From an uncultured Dehalococcoidia bacterium (lineage in GTDB: Bacteria; Chloroflexota; Dehalococcoidia; Lucifugimonadales; GCA-2712585), in NCBI GenBank assembly GCA_913052045.1, contig CAJXDJ010000034.1, positions 1 to 8,020 on the forward strand: a DNA stretch of 8,020 bases. The letters are read 5' to 3'. Positions 1 through 5,089 of this stretch are shown in pieces (position 1 is the first letter of the stretch; each line of letters opens with the position of its first letter). The notes beneath the pieces are model-generated. The model made no database searches, was not told the origin of the DNA, and saw nothing but the letters and a program-made list of their open reading frames with translations. Made by a program: the position numbers and the translations under genes.

Positions 1-1
1 C

Positions 2-241
2 CTTTATGATCGTTTTAACGTTTTCTGGTATTCAGAGGTTGTTGAAATTATATCACTGGGCCTTGTTAAAGAGAGATTCGTATATAGGGGGTATTTTTGG
101 GCATTATCATGCTTGGGGGTCGCGAGAAGGGGCGAGAAACTAGGAGAGGCAGTGATTAGTACTAATACGGATCGTGTACAAAGTGGTGTACACCAACGCC
201 CACTTCTATTGGTTTACAGTGGCTTACAGTATCAGGTATAA
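2..241 (+). CDS. Possible C-terminal end of an unrecognised gene entering from the left edge
   Basis: One frame is open from the window edge for 79 codons and stops with TAA at 239-241. No start codon for it lies in the window. The translation begins LYDRFNVFWYSEVVEI and is rich in aromatic and hydrophobic residues up to about codon 40. After that it turns into low-conviction sequence (ending SGLQYQV) that overlaps the TACA/GTGG repeats. I do not recognise the family. An open frame of this length can arise by chance in DNA of this composition, so it is only a candidate. If real, it belongs to the putative integrated element left of the tRNA fragment and ends about 50 bp before the junction. 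Confidence 0.25.
   Translation, partial: LYDRFNVFWYSEVVEIISLGLVKERFVYRGYFWALSCLGVARRGEKLGEAVISTNTDRVQSGVHQRPLLLVYSGLQYQV
174..230. repeat. Two related TACA-GTGG-TACA motifs next to the tRNA junction
   Basis: GTGTACAAAGTGGTGTACAC lies at 174-193 and GGTTTACAGTGGCTTACAGT at 211-230. Both have the form TACA, a GTGG centre, then TACA. The first has two extra bases before GTGG. The second is also a 10-bp tandem repeat (GGTTTACAGT, GGCTTACAGT). They lie 64-120 bp from the tRNA fragment, on the side expected for the element arm, so they could be integrase or excisionase arm-binding sites. That role is inferred from position and repetition only. Confidence 0.35.
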
Positions 242-293
242 ATGCCTTCATAGGTTTATGTGGGCTTGCGTTTAAGGGCAACCGAATACCTAA

Positions 294-338
294 TTGCCAA
301 GGAGAGGGTCGGGGGTTCGAATCCCCTCTTCCGCTCCA
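294..338 (+). tRNA. 3' half of tRNA-Gly(GCC), probable attachment-site duplicate
   Basis: The sequence runs from the anticodon loop TTGCCAA (294-300, anticodon GCC at 296-298) through the 3' anticodon strand GGAGA and a 5-nt variable loop. It then has a complete T-arm (GGGGG at 311-315, loop TTCGAAT, CCCCT at 323-327), the 3' acceptor strand CTTCCGC, U73 and CCA (336-338). The matching 5' acceptor strand GCGGAAG, the D-arm and the 5' anticodon strand are absent upstream; CCTAA stands where TCTCC is needed. It therefore cannot fold as a functional tRNA. A 3' tRNA half starting in the anticodon loop is the usual product left at the distal end of an element inserted by a tyrosine recombinase. 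The element would lie to the left and the original chromosome to the right. Confidence 0.85.
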
Positions 339-351
339 CTTTTTTGTATCT

Positions 352-391
352 AAAAAGCCCCTCGATGATGAGTTGGAGGGCTTCCTATTTT
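352..391 (+). terminator. Terminator-like hairpin after the tRNA fragment
   Basis: AAGCCCCTC (355-363) pairs with GAGGGCTT (376-383) with one bulged C, giving an 8-bp stem and a 12-nt loop. An A-run precedes it and the T-rich tail CCTATTTT follows. It sits 14 nt after the tRNA CCA, where a tRNA transcript would end. The loop is large and the T-run is imperfect, so efficiency is uncertain. Part of the stem and the loop also belong to the larger inverted repeat at 360-427. Confidence 0.35.
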
Positions 392-427
392 GGGCCGGAT
401 CCGCATTCGAACAACTCGTCATCGAGG
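360..427. repeat. 16-bp inverted repeat with 36-nt spacer
   Basis: CCTCGATGATGAGTTG (360-375) and CAACTCGTCATCGAGG (412-427) are inverted copies that pair over all 16 positions as RNA, with one G-U pair. The spacer contains the GGATCC palindrome. The 5' arm overlaps the stem and loop of the terminator-like hairpin at 355-383, so the two structures exclude each other. It may be an alternative fold, a recombination site or a relic. Confidence 0.55.
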
Positions 428-711
428 AAGCTCTTACTTGCGCCATGCTGGCCAAGTTCAATCTCATTCACGTCATGAAGAAAGAAATTATGCGACCGAA
501 TCGAAATTATCCAATTTTGCGGACTCTATACAAAACAACGATATGACGATCTATGTCAGGCGGTCTGGGTGGATTAGGAATTGGAACCCAAGCTATACTT
601 AAGTCCAAGGAAGTATGCGATGCTAGTCGTAATGAGATCGTTCGGATCCGCATCTGTGCTTCCGCTTACTATTTGGGAAATACTTCCGATTGGGAGGATA
701 TACATTTATGA
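361..711 (+). pseudogene. Possible broken or split reading frame overlapping the PLP-enzyme start
   Basis: One frame is open from before 361 to TGA 709-711 except for a single TGA at 544-546. The second part could begin at ATG 553 (MSGGLGGLGIGT, 52 residues), but no ribosome site precedes that ATG. Its terminal TGA overlaps the ATG of the next gene as ATGA (708-711), a common arrangement for translational coupling. The first part includes EGFLFWAGSAFEQL and MKKEIMRPNRNYP. I recognise no family. The long stretch with only one stop and the ATGA overlap favour a decayed or interrupted gene, but the first part also runs through the hairpin and inverted repeat, so chance remains possible. Confidence 0.25.
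692..697 (+). promoter_or_regulatory. Ribosome binding site that sets the PLP-enzyme start
   Basis: GGGAGG lies 10 nt before the ATG at 708. An upstream in-frame TTG at 690 would place this Shine-Dalgarno inside the gene and has no ribosome site of its own. ATG 708 is therefore the better start. Confidence 0.7.
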
Positions 712-1844
712 GTACTGAACGTACCCCTCAGGTGTACACAGATATTGGTGTTAAGAGGGCTATCAATGCTCGTAGCTCCTCCACTGTACTTGGTGGTTCG
801 ATCATAAGTTCTACTGTTCTCGATGCGATGGATGAGGCAAATAGAACCTTTGTGGCCATGCCACAGCTCCTAAAGAAGGCTGGTGAAGCTGTAGCTCACA
901 AAGTCGGTGCGGAGGCAGCCTATATTACTCCGGGGTGCTATGTAGCCATCGGCCTGAGCGTATCGGGAATAATGACAGGCAAAGACTACGAGAAAATTGG
1001 CCGACTTCCAAATACCGCGAATATGAAAGACCGATTTCTAATCCAGAGGTGTGCTCGTTATCGCTATGATAGAAGCGTGACTGTCACAGGGGCCAAACTC
1101 ATAGAGGTAGGTGGCGAGGATGGAACTACCGAGGTACAGTTTGATGAGGCTATTAATGCTGACACCGCAGGCATTATATATCCAGCTCACCTGGAAGGAG
1201 AACCTGGGATATGGCCTCTTTCTGAGCTGGTAGCACTAGCTCAAGACAGGGGTTTGAAGATCGTAGTAGATGCGGCTTACCGTGTATATCCATTGCATCT
1301 GATCACCGATCTGACTAAGTCGGGAGCGGACCTTATATGTTTCAGTGCTAAGTATATGGGAGGTCCGAATAACGCTGGATTTCTTTGCGGAAGTGTAGAA
1401 GCTGTCGACGCGGCTCGGTTGAATGGATTCATGGAATGGGAGATAGAGAGTAATCGGAGCATTGGTCGTGGCTACAAGATGGATCGAGGCGATATTGTTG
1501 CTACGGTTGTAGCTCTCAATGAGTGGATTGAGTTGGACCACAAAGAACGTCTTTGCCAGCAGGATCGCCGGTTAGAAGTTATCGCTGAAGCCCTTTCTGG
1601 TCTGCCGAATCTTCGAATAGAACAGGGATGGTTTGATGGATACTGCTCTATGGAGATGAAAGTTTATCTAGACGAGGTTGCTTTGGGCAGGTCTGTGTTC
1701 GAGGTGGAACAATCTCTCCGAAATGGAGACCCGGGTATATGGGTTTGGGATGAAGGTGACTCTCTTAAGATTGGGGTAGATATGTTGGAAGAAGGTGACG
1801 AATATCTTCTAGCACGGCGACTACGCGAAGAGTTGAGCGTATAG
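708..1844 (+). CDS. SelA/DgaE-like PLP-dependent enzyme (COG1921-type)
   Basis: This is a 378-residue fold-type I PLP enzyme of the selenocysteine synthase-like group. That group also includes D-glucosaminate-6-phosphate ammonia-lyase and related amino-acid lyases; it is cytosolic. Family signs are NARSSSTVLGGS near residues 20-31, GAEAAYITPG near 67-76, VVDAAYR with the cofactor-pyridine Asp at 188, and FSAKYMGGPNNAGF (212-225), where Lys215 is the likely Schiff-base lysine. True bacterial SelA is about 460 residues with an N-terminal domain for tRNA(Sec). That domain is missing here, so selenocysteine synthesis is unlikely and a lyase or racemase-like reaction on an amino-acid derivative is more likely. 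The substrate cannot be read from sequence. The start at 708 follows GGGAGG and overlaps the TGA of a possible upstream frame. The gene is followed by a 170-bp gap before the Cys-rich mini-ORF. Confidence 0.85.
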   Translation: MSTERTPQVYTDIGVKRAINARSSSTVLGGSIISSTVLDAMDEANRTFVAMPQLLKKAGEAVAHKVGAEAAYITPGCYVAIGLSVSGIMTGKDYEKIGRLPNTANMKDRFLIQRCARYRYDRSVTVTGAKLIEVGGEDGTTEVQFDEAINADTAGIIYPAHLEGEPGIWPLSELVALAQDRGLKIVVDAAYRVYPLHLITDLTKSGADLICFSAKYMGGPNNAGFLCGSVEAVDAARLNGFMEWEIESNRSIGRGYKMDRGDIVATVVALNEWIELDHKERLCQQDRRLEVIAEALSGLPNLRIEQGWFDGYCSMEMKVYLDEVALGRSVFEVEQSLRNGDPGIWVWDEGDSLKIGVDMLEEGDEYLLARRLREELSV

Positions 1845-2014
1845 GCTTATTCGAACCGCCTACCGTGCACGGACATATCGATGTCATTGACCCCCCCGTG
1901 TCAGTTCACTTACAATCCTGTCGTATTAAATGGGTTATTCCGCGGAACTCCGTTATTGTTGTCTCTGTCGATGTAACTCGTGTATAGTTTCAGCCAAAAA
2001 GAGAGGAGATTAAC
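1845..2014. other. Intergenic gap with a TTCCGCGGAA palindrome
   Basis: No convincing gene or strong intrinsic terminator is visible. It holds a perfect 10-bp palindrome TTCCGCGGAA (1938-1947), a C-run, and a short TGAC/GTCA inverted repeat around it (near 1888-1905). Transcription for the mini-ORF at 2015 may start here, but I see no clear promoter boxes. Confidence 0.4.
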
Positions 2015-2053
2015 ATGTGCGATACGTGTGGTTGCACCAAGCCCAACAAATAG
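2015..2053 (+). CDS. 12-residue Cys-rich peptide MCDTCGCTKPNK
   Basis: ATG at 2015 is preceded by GAGAGGAG ending 6 nt upstream, the best ribosome site in the window. The frame is Met-Cys-Asp-Thr-Cys-Gly-Cys-Thr-Lys-Pro-Asn-Lys then TAG. The CxxCxC arrangement right after Met resembles the MCxxCGC N-terminus of HypB nickel chaperones, but there is no GTPase after it. Such a peptide could bind a soft metal, act as a leader peptide, or be the remnant start of a lost gene. The next gene is a DtxR metal regulator 283 bp downstream. Three Cys in twelve codons behind an optimal Shine-Dalgarno favour real translation over chance. The function is unknown. Confidence 0.5.
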   Translation: MCDTCGCTKPNK

Positions 2054-2336
2054 AGATTTAGACTGTGTAAAGAAACGGATTTTTGCCTATTAAAATTATT
2101 GCATTTGAGCACTGTTAGCTATGGATGTTTGGGACTAGTTTCTGGGCTCCGAGTGTCTATTATGTATTATAATTGAGGCCAAATTCGCGTCCTGAGTGGA
2201 CTCTCGCCCTGGTGAACGCAAAAGGGGCCATTTGTACTGGGATTGTCGGCACTTCAAGGGGGATGTGTGTCAGCGATTCAGTTTCGGGCTTCGAGAGTTT
2301 CTGGGTCCGAAGGCCTAAAGGTAATGTGAATAAATA
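2054..2336 (+). promoter_or_regulatory. Leader/promoter region of the DtxR-type gene
   Basis: No gene is supported here. It holds a TATAAT (2168-2173) that could serve as a -10 box, without a good -35 at normal spacing. It also holds a near-repeat of AGTTTCTGGGCTCCGA (2137-2152) as AGTTTCTGGGTCCGA (2296-2310), and a weak hairpin GGGCTTCG/CGAAGGCC (2286-2293 with 2308-2315). The repeat is a candidate regulatory site. The start of the next gene follows AAAGGT (2317-2322) at a long 14-nt spacing. No classical TTAGGTTAG-type DtxR box is seen. Confidence 0.3.
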
Positions 2337-3053
2337 ATGCCGCCAGAGAAATCGCCTGTAGCGAGTCATGAACGAAGAAGCTCCGTCGTGGAGAACTATC
2401 TGCTTTCCCTTTACATACTGGTCGAAGAAAAGCGTAGCCCTACGCTAACTCAGCTAGCGGCTTACATCCGCAAGCTTCCTCTGGCAGAAGGCCTTGGTAC
2501 TTCATTGCCAACCGTATTGGGTGTAATAAGGCGGATGTCCAGAGATGGATTATTGAAGGTTTCACAACAGAAAGAAATCCATCTTACAGAACATGGCATG
2601 ACTATTGCCGCTTCCATAGCGCGGCGGCATCGATTGGCAGAGCGATTAGTGGTGGATATATTGGGTATAGAAATCTCACTGGCAGATCAAGAGGCCCACA
2701 TGCTTGAGCATGGGATATCCTTATATCTGGAAGGCTATATAAATCAAGCACTTGGCAATCCTACTACATGTCCCTTTGGAAAGCCGATACCCGGGAGCGA
2801 TTATATAAAACCAAAGGGAAAAGTTGTTCCTATGAATATGGCAAAATCTGGTACCGCCTATAAGGTCAGAAGTTTACCCGATGAAGACCCGCGTCTCTTG
2901 GAGTTTCTGAGTGGTCACGAAATCCTTCCTGGGAATTGGATTGAGATTCAGGAGATGGGTGATTATAGAGATGTGATTACGTTTCGGACGTCTGCTGGGG
3001 AGGGAGCTTTGGGATTTGGTACTGCCAGTCGCATTTATCTGACAGTGAATTAA
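2337..3053 (+). CDS. DtxR/MntR-family metal-dependent transcriptional regulator
   Basis: This 238-residue protein has the full DtxR layout. A winged helix-turn-helix spans about residues 16-90 (ENYLLSLYILVEE, then EGLGTSLPTVLGVIRRM as the recognition segment). A metal-binding dimerisation domain spans about 91-155 (RRHRLAERL, EAHMLEHGIS, CPFGKPIPG). A C-terminal SH3/FeoA-like domain spans about 172-238. Such proteins bind Fe(II) or Mn(II) and repress uptake genes. His98/Glu102 match DtxR His79/Glu83, and Glu124/His125 match Glu105/His106. Two positions differ: His121 replaces DtxR Cys102 (MntR Glu99), and Asn20 falls at the Met10/Asp8 position, so metal preference cannot be assumed. A stop at 2331-2333 in frame fixes the start region. 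The last 20 codons are duplicated at 6164-6231. A metal-type importer lies convergent downstream beyond the bracketed block and is a plausible target. Confidence 0.9.
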   Translation: MPPEKSPVASHERRSSVVENYLLSLYILVEEKRSPTLTQLAAYIRKLPLAEGLGTSLPTVLGVIRRMSRDGLLKVSQQKEIHLTEHGMTIAASIARRHRLAERLVVDILGIEISLADQEAHMLEHGISLYLEGYINQALGNPTTCPFGKPIPGSDYIKPKGKVVPMNMAKSGTAYKVRSLPDEDPRLLEFLSGHEILPGNWIEIQEMGDYRDVITFRTSAGEGALGFGTASRIYLTVN

Positions 3054-3144
3054 CGGGCGTAACTATTCTCAGGATTTCTCAGGATTTATTCTTTAAGAAT
3101 TCTAAGATCTCATACCTAACACAAGATTAAGACAATGTGGGATT
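2986..3144 (+). repeat. Direct repeat copy A: DtxR gene 3' end plus downstream DNA
   Basis: 159 bp covering the last codons and stop of the DtxR gene and 91 bp of intergenic DNA. It recurs in the same orientation at 6164-6312 with about 11 mismatches over 149 aligned positions. Copy A has one extra 10-bp unit, a local tandem of CTCAGGATTT around 3068-3087. The copies start and end abruptly, and the enclosed DNA is unrelated to the repeat. Confidence 0.9.
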
Positions 3145-3182
3145 TCATCCATTAACCCTGGAATCCATCCTGCAGAGGTAAT

Positions 3183-3187
3183 AAGGA
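3183..3187 (+). promoter_or_regulatory. Ribosome binding site of the oxidoreductase
   Basis: AAGGA lies 8 nt before ATG 3196 and supports that start. The 50 bp between the end of repeat copy A and the ATG are not repeated at 6313 onward. Confidence 0.6.
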
Positions 3188-3195
3188 CGCAGCGT

Positions 3196-4482
3196 ATGTT
3201 TACCAAAGATTTTAAAGAGCAGCCTTATTGGTGGGAACAAATGCCTCTGACTACAATGGACGATACTTCTCTTCCAGACAATGTTGATATTGTAATTGTC
3301 GGCGCTGGTTATACGGGCCTAAATGCTGCAATTCAAACCGCTAGAGGAGGGCGTAAGACTCTCGTTTTGGATGCTGAGAACGCCGGATGGGGGGCGAGCA
3401 CCCGCAATGGCGGACAGGTTAGTACCAGTGTGAAGCCGTCCTATGATGAGTTAAAGAAAAAACATGGGCCTGAGGTTGCCTACGCCATTTTAAACGAAGG
3501 GTGTAATTCTTTGCAATGGACAGAAGAATTTATCAGGTCCGAAGGCATTGATTGTAACTTTAAGGTCGTCGGGCGGTTCCACGCTGCCCATAATAGCAGT
3601 CAATATGTGAAGCTGGGTAAAGCTGTGGACCGCAGGATTTCGGGGTTAGAGACAGAAGCCTATATGGTGCCAAGGGCTGAGCAACAGGCGGAGTTGGGCA
3701 CCGATGGTTATTTTGGTGGGGTGGTGTTCCCTAAGCATGCATCTTTACATCCTGCGCGCTATCACCGGGGGCTGTTGAATAAGGCGATGGATGCTGGGGC
3801 AACCATCATATCCCATTGCCCTGTGACCGATCTCAGTCGGGAAAAAGAAGGTTTCTTGGTCAAGATGCCGACAGGGATACTCAAAGCCAGGCAGGTCTTG
3901 ATTGCAACCAACGGCTATACCGGGGGGCTTACCCCATGGCACCAACGGCGGATTATACCAATTGGCAGCTATGTGATCGCTACTGAGGCTTTAGCGCCAG
4001 AAGTTATGGATCGCTTGATGCCCAAGGACCGTACTGTCAGCGATACTCGTAAGGTCGTCTATTACTATCGCCCGTCGCCAGATCGAAGCCGAATTATATT
4101 TGGTGGACGTGTATCTTTGGGCGAGACCAATCCTCGCGCTAGTGGTCCGTTGCTCCATCACTCTCTCAGCGGTATCTTCCCGGAACTCACAGACGTGAAA
4201 ATCAGCCATTCCTGGATGGGCTTCGTTGCCTTTACTTTTGATACATTAATGCATGTGGGGGAAGACGATGGTTTGTTTTATTCCATGGGCTACTGCGGTT
4301 CAGGGGTTGGCATGGCGGGATACCTTGGTATGAAAGTCGGGCAACAGATGCTTGGTAAAAAAGAAGGCGATACCGCCTTTAATCATCTCAAATTCCAAAC
4401 CCGGCCTCTATATAAGGGAAATCCATGGTTTCTAAGCCCATCTGTCATGTATTATAAAATGAGAGACAGCATCAATATTTAA
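3196..4482 (+). CDS. FAD-dependent oxidoreductase of the DAO family (PuuB/OrdL-like)
   Basis: This 428-residue flavoprotein is close to the usual length of gamma-glutamylputrescine oxidase-like enzymes. The N-terminal YWWEQ (11-15) and the Rossmann motif VGAGYTG (35-41) with Asp59 ending the second strand bind the FAD ADP moiety. GWGASTRNGGQ (64-74) is the typical second flavin motif, and SMGYCGSGVGMAGYLG (363-378) is the C-terminal flavin-contact segment. ATNGYTGG lies mid-protein. Relatives oxidise secondary or primary amines of polyamine or amino-acid derivatives, giving aldehyde or keto acid, ammonia or amine, and H2O2. The exact substrate is not decidable. No signal peptide is seen, so it is cytosolic. 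It follows the DtxR gene in the same direction but lies inside the repeat-bracketed block. Its GC-rich codons resemble the left genes rather than the AT-rich synthase downstream. Confidence 0.88.
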   Translation: MFTKDFKEQPYWWEQMPLTTMDDTSLPDNVDIVIVGAGYTGLNAAIQTARGGRKTLVLDAENAGWGASTRNGGQVSTSVKPSYDELKKKHGPEVAYAILNEGCNSLQWTEEFIRSEGIDCNFKVVGRFHAAHNSSQYVKLGKAVDRRISGLETEAYMVPRAEQQAELGTDGYFGGVVFPKHASLHPARYHRGLLNKAMDAGATIISHCPVTDLSREKEGFLVKMPTGILKARQVLIATNGYTGGLTPWHQRRIIPIGSYVIATEALAPEVMDRLMPKDRTVSDTRKVVYYYRPSPDRSRIIFGGRVSLGETNPRASGPLLHHSLSGIFPELTDVKISHSWMGFVAFTFDTLMHVGEDDGLFYSMGYCGSGVGMAGYLGMKVGQQMLGKKEGDTAFNHLKFQTRPLYKGNPWFLSPSVMYYKMRDSINI

Positions 4483-4654
4483 CAGAATATAAACTATCAA
4501 GAGGATGTGTTTTGTCGATTCATAGAGATAAATAGACTATCTCAATAAGAGAAATAGAACTGTCAATTGGCTGTGTTTCCAGACTCCTGATTTGAACTAA
4601 CATTTCTCTGTTAATATTAAGGAAATTCCCTGTTTTAATTTTCGGGGATTAGCT

Positions 4655-5055
4655 TTGGCTATGGCAGGGTTTAAGGGTTTGGGTGGCTGTGAGCCCGTTA
4701 GAGCTTGCCTAAATTTTGGTAAATCAATGAATGCAGGGAGAATTGAATATTCGAACGGAGAATATTATTTCTATACTGAAGGAGTAACTACTTCCGTATC
4801 ATTAGCTATACAGGCAGTTCATCAAGACCGAATACAAATAGGAAAAGCATTAGGTTGCAAACTCAAACCAATAAACCAAGCTATACATGAGGCTGGACTT
4901 GGGCGAGAAGGAAGTTTATACAACTCAATCGTAGAATACTTACAAAATTGAAGACTCCTGGTATCATGCAAAATCGTTGGCTAACTGAAGATATTCCATT
5001 AAAAATAAAAACCATCTACCCAAGGCACAATTTTATTGGTCTGAACGACCAGTAA
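4655..5055 (+). pseudogene. Remnant of an octopine/nopaline (opine) dehydrogenase-family gene, frameshifted
   Basis: The first open part is 4655-4951 (frame open from 4601). It contains NAGRIEYSNGEYYFY-EGVTTSV, then HQDRIQIGKALG, the helical C-terminal domain pattern of NAD-dependent opine dehydrogenases (usual forms: LNAGRIE, FYREGITPSV, DRERLAIARALG). It stops at TGA 4949-4951. A second frame from about 4951 continues the family with RWLTEDIP (usually RYLTEDIP), then stops at TAA 5053-5055. The shift between SIVEYLQN and KTPGIM is therefore a frameshift inside one domain. The N-terminal NAD-binding Rossmann domain is missing; only LALAMAGF upstream hints at it. The first frame starts with a poor TTG and no ribosome site. 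Family enzymes couple an amino acid and a 2-oxo acid with NAD(P)H; this copy should be inactive. Confidence 0.7.
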
Positions 5056-5059
5056 AATT
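5029..5059. repeat. 13-bp stem hairpin upstream of the synthase gene
   Basis: AATTTTATTGGTC (5029-5041) pairs with GACCAGTAAAATT (5047-5059) over 13 positions with one G-U, around the 5-nt loop TGAAC. A T-run before and an A-run after the stem are the reverse of an intrinsic terminator on either strand. It sits 31 bp before the ATG at 5090, where an operator or a 5'-leader fold would lie. A second pairing (CACAAT 5026-5031 with ATTGTG 5067-5072) competes with it. Confidence 0.6.
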
Positions 5060-5072
5060 ATTGGGCATTGTG

Positions 5073-5086
5073 AGACTATTTAGTCT
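5073..5086. promoter_or_regulatory. AGACTA-TT-TAGTCT palindrome just before the synthase start
   Basis: Perfect 6-bp arms with a 2-bp centre lie three bases before ATG 5090, exactly where a Shine-Dalgarno would be expected; none is present. It may be a repressor operator, or a structure that hides or replaces ribosome entry. The proposal rests on symmetry and position. Confidence 0.4.
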
Positions 5087-5089
5087 GTT

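Noticed and set aside
162..467. Minus-strand ORF of 101 residues containing SGRGDSNPRPSP
   Set aside because: The GRGDSNPRPSP-type string is the well-known antisense translation of a tRNA T-arm region; the ORF runs over the tRNA-Gly fragment and is spurious.
544..546. In-frame TGA as selenocysteine, prompted by the SelA-like gene downstream
   Set aside because: The PLP enzyme lacks the tRNA(Sec)-binding domain, no SECIS-like stem is evident after the TGA, and no selenoprotein family is recognised.
396..653. CGGATCCGCAT repeated at 396-406 and 643-653
   Set aside because: An 11-bp exact repeat built around a palindromic core is too short for a claim without further copies.
1236..1541. Minus-strand ORF inside the PLP-enzyme gene
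   Set aside because: It is a shadow of a clearly coding plus-strand gene with intact family motifs; no ribosome site or family likeness.
2160..2369. Minus-strand ORF of 69 residues in the DtxR leader
   Set aside because: It overlaps the start of the DtxR gene, has no ribosome site and shows no recognisable motif.
5029..5059. Hairpin as an intrinsic terminator of the opine dehydrogenase relic
   Set aside because: The stem is preceded by T-run and followed by A-run, the wrong order on both strands, and no U-tract follows.
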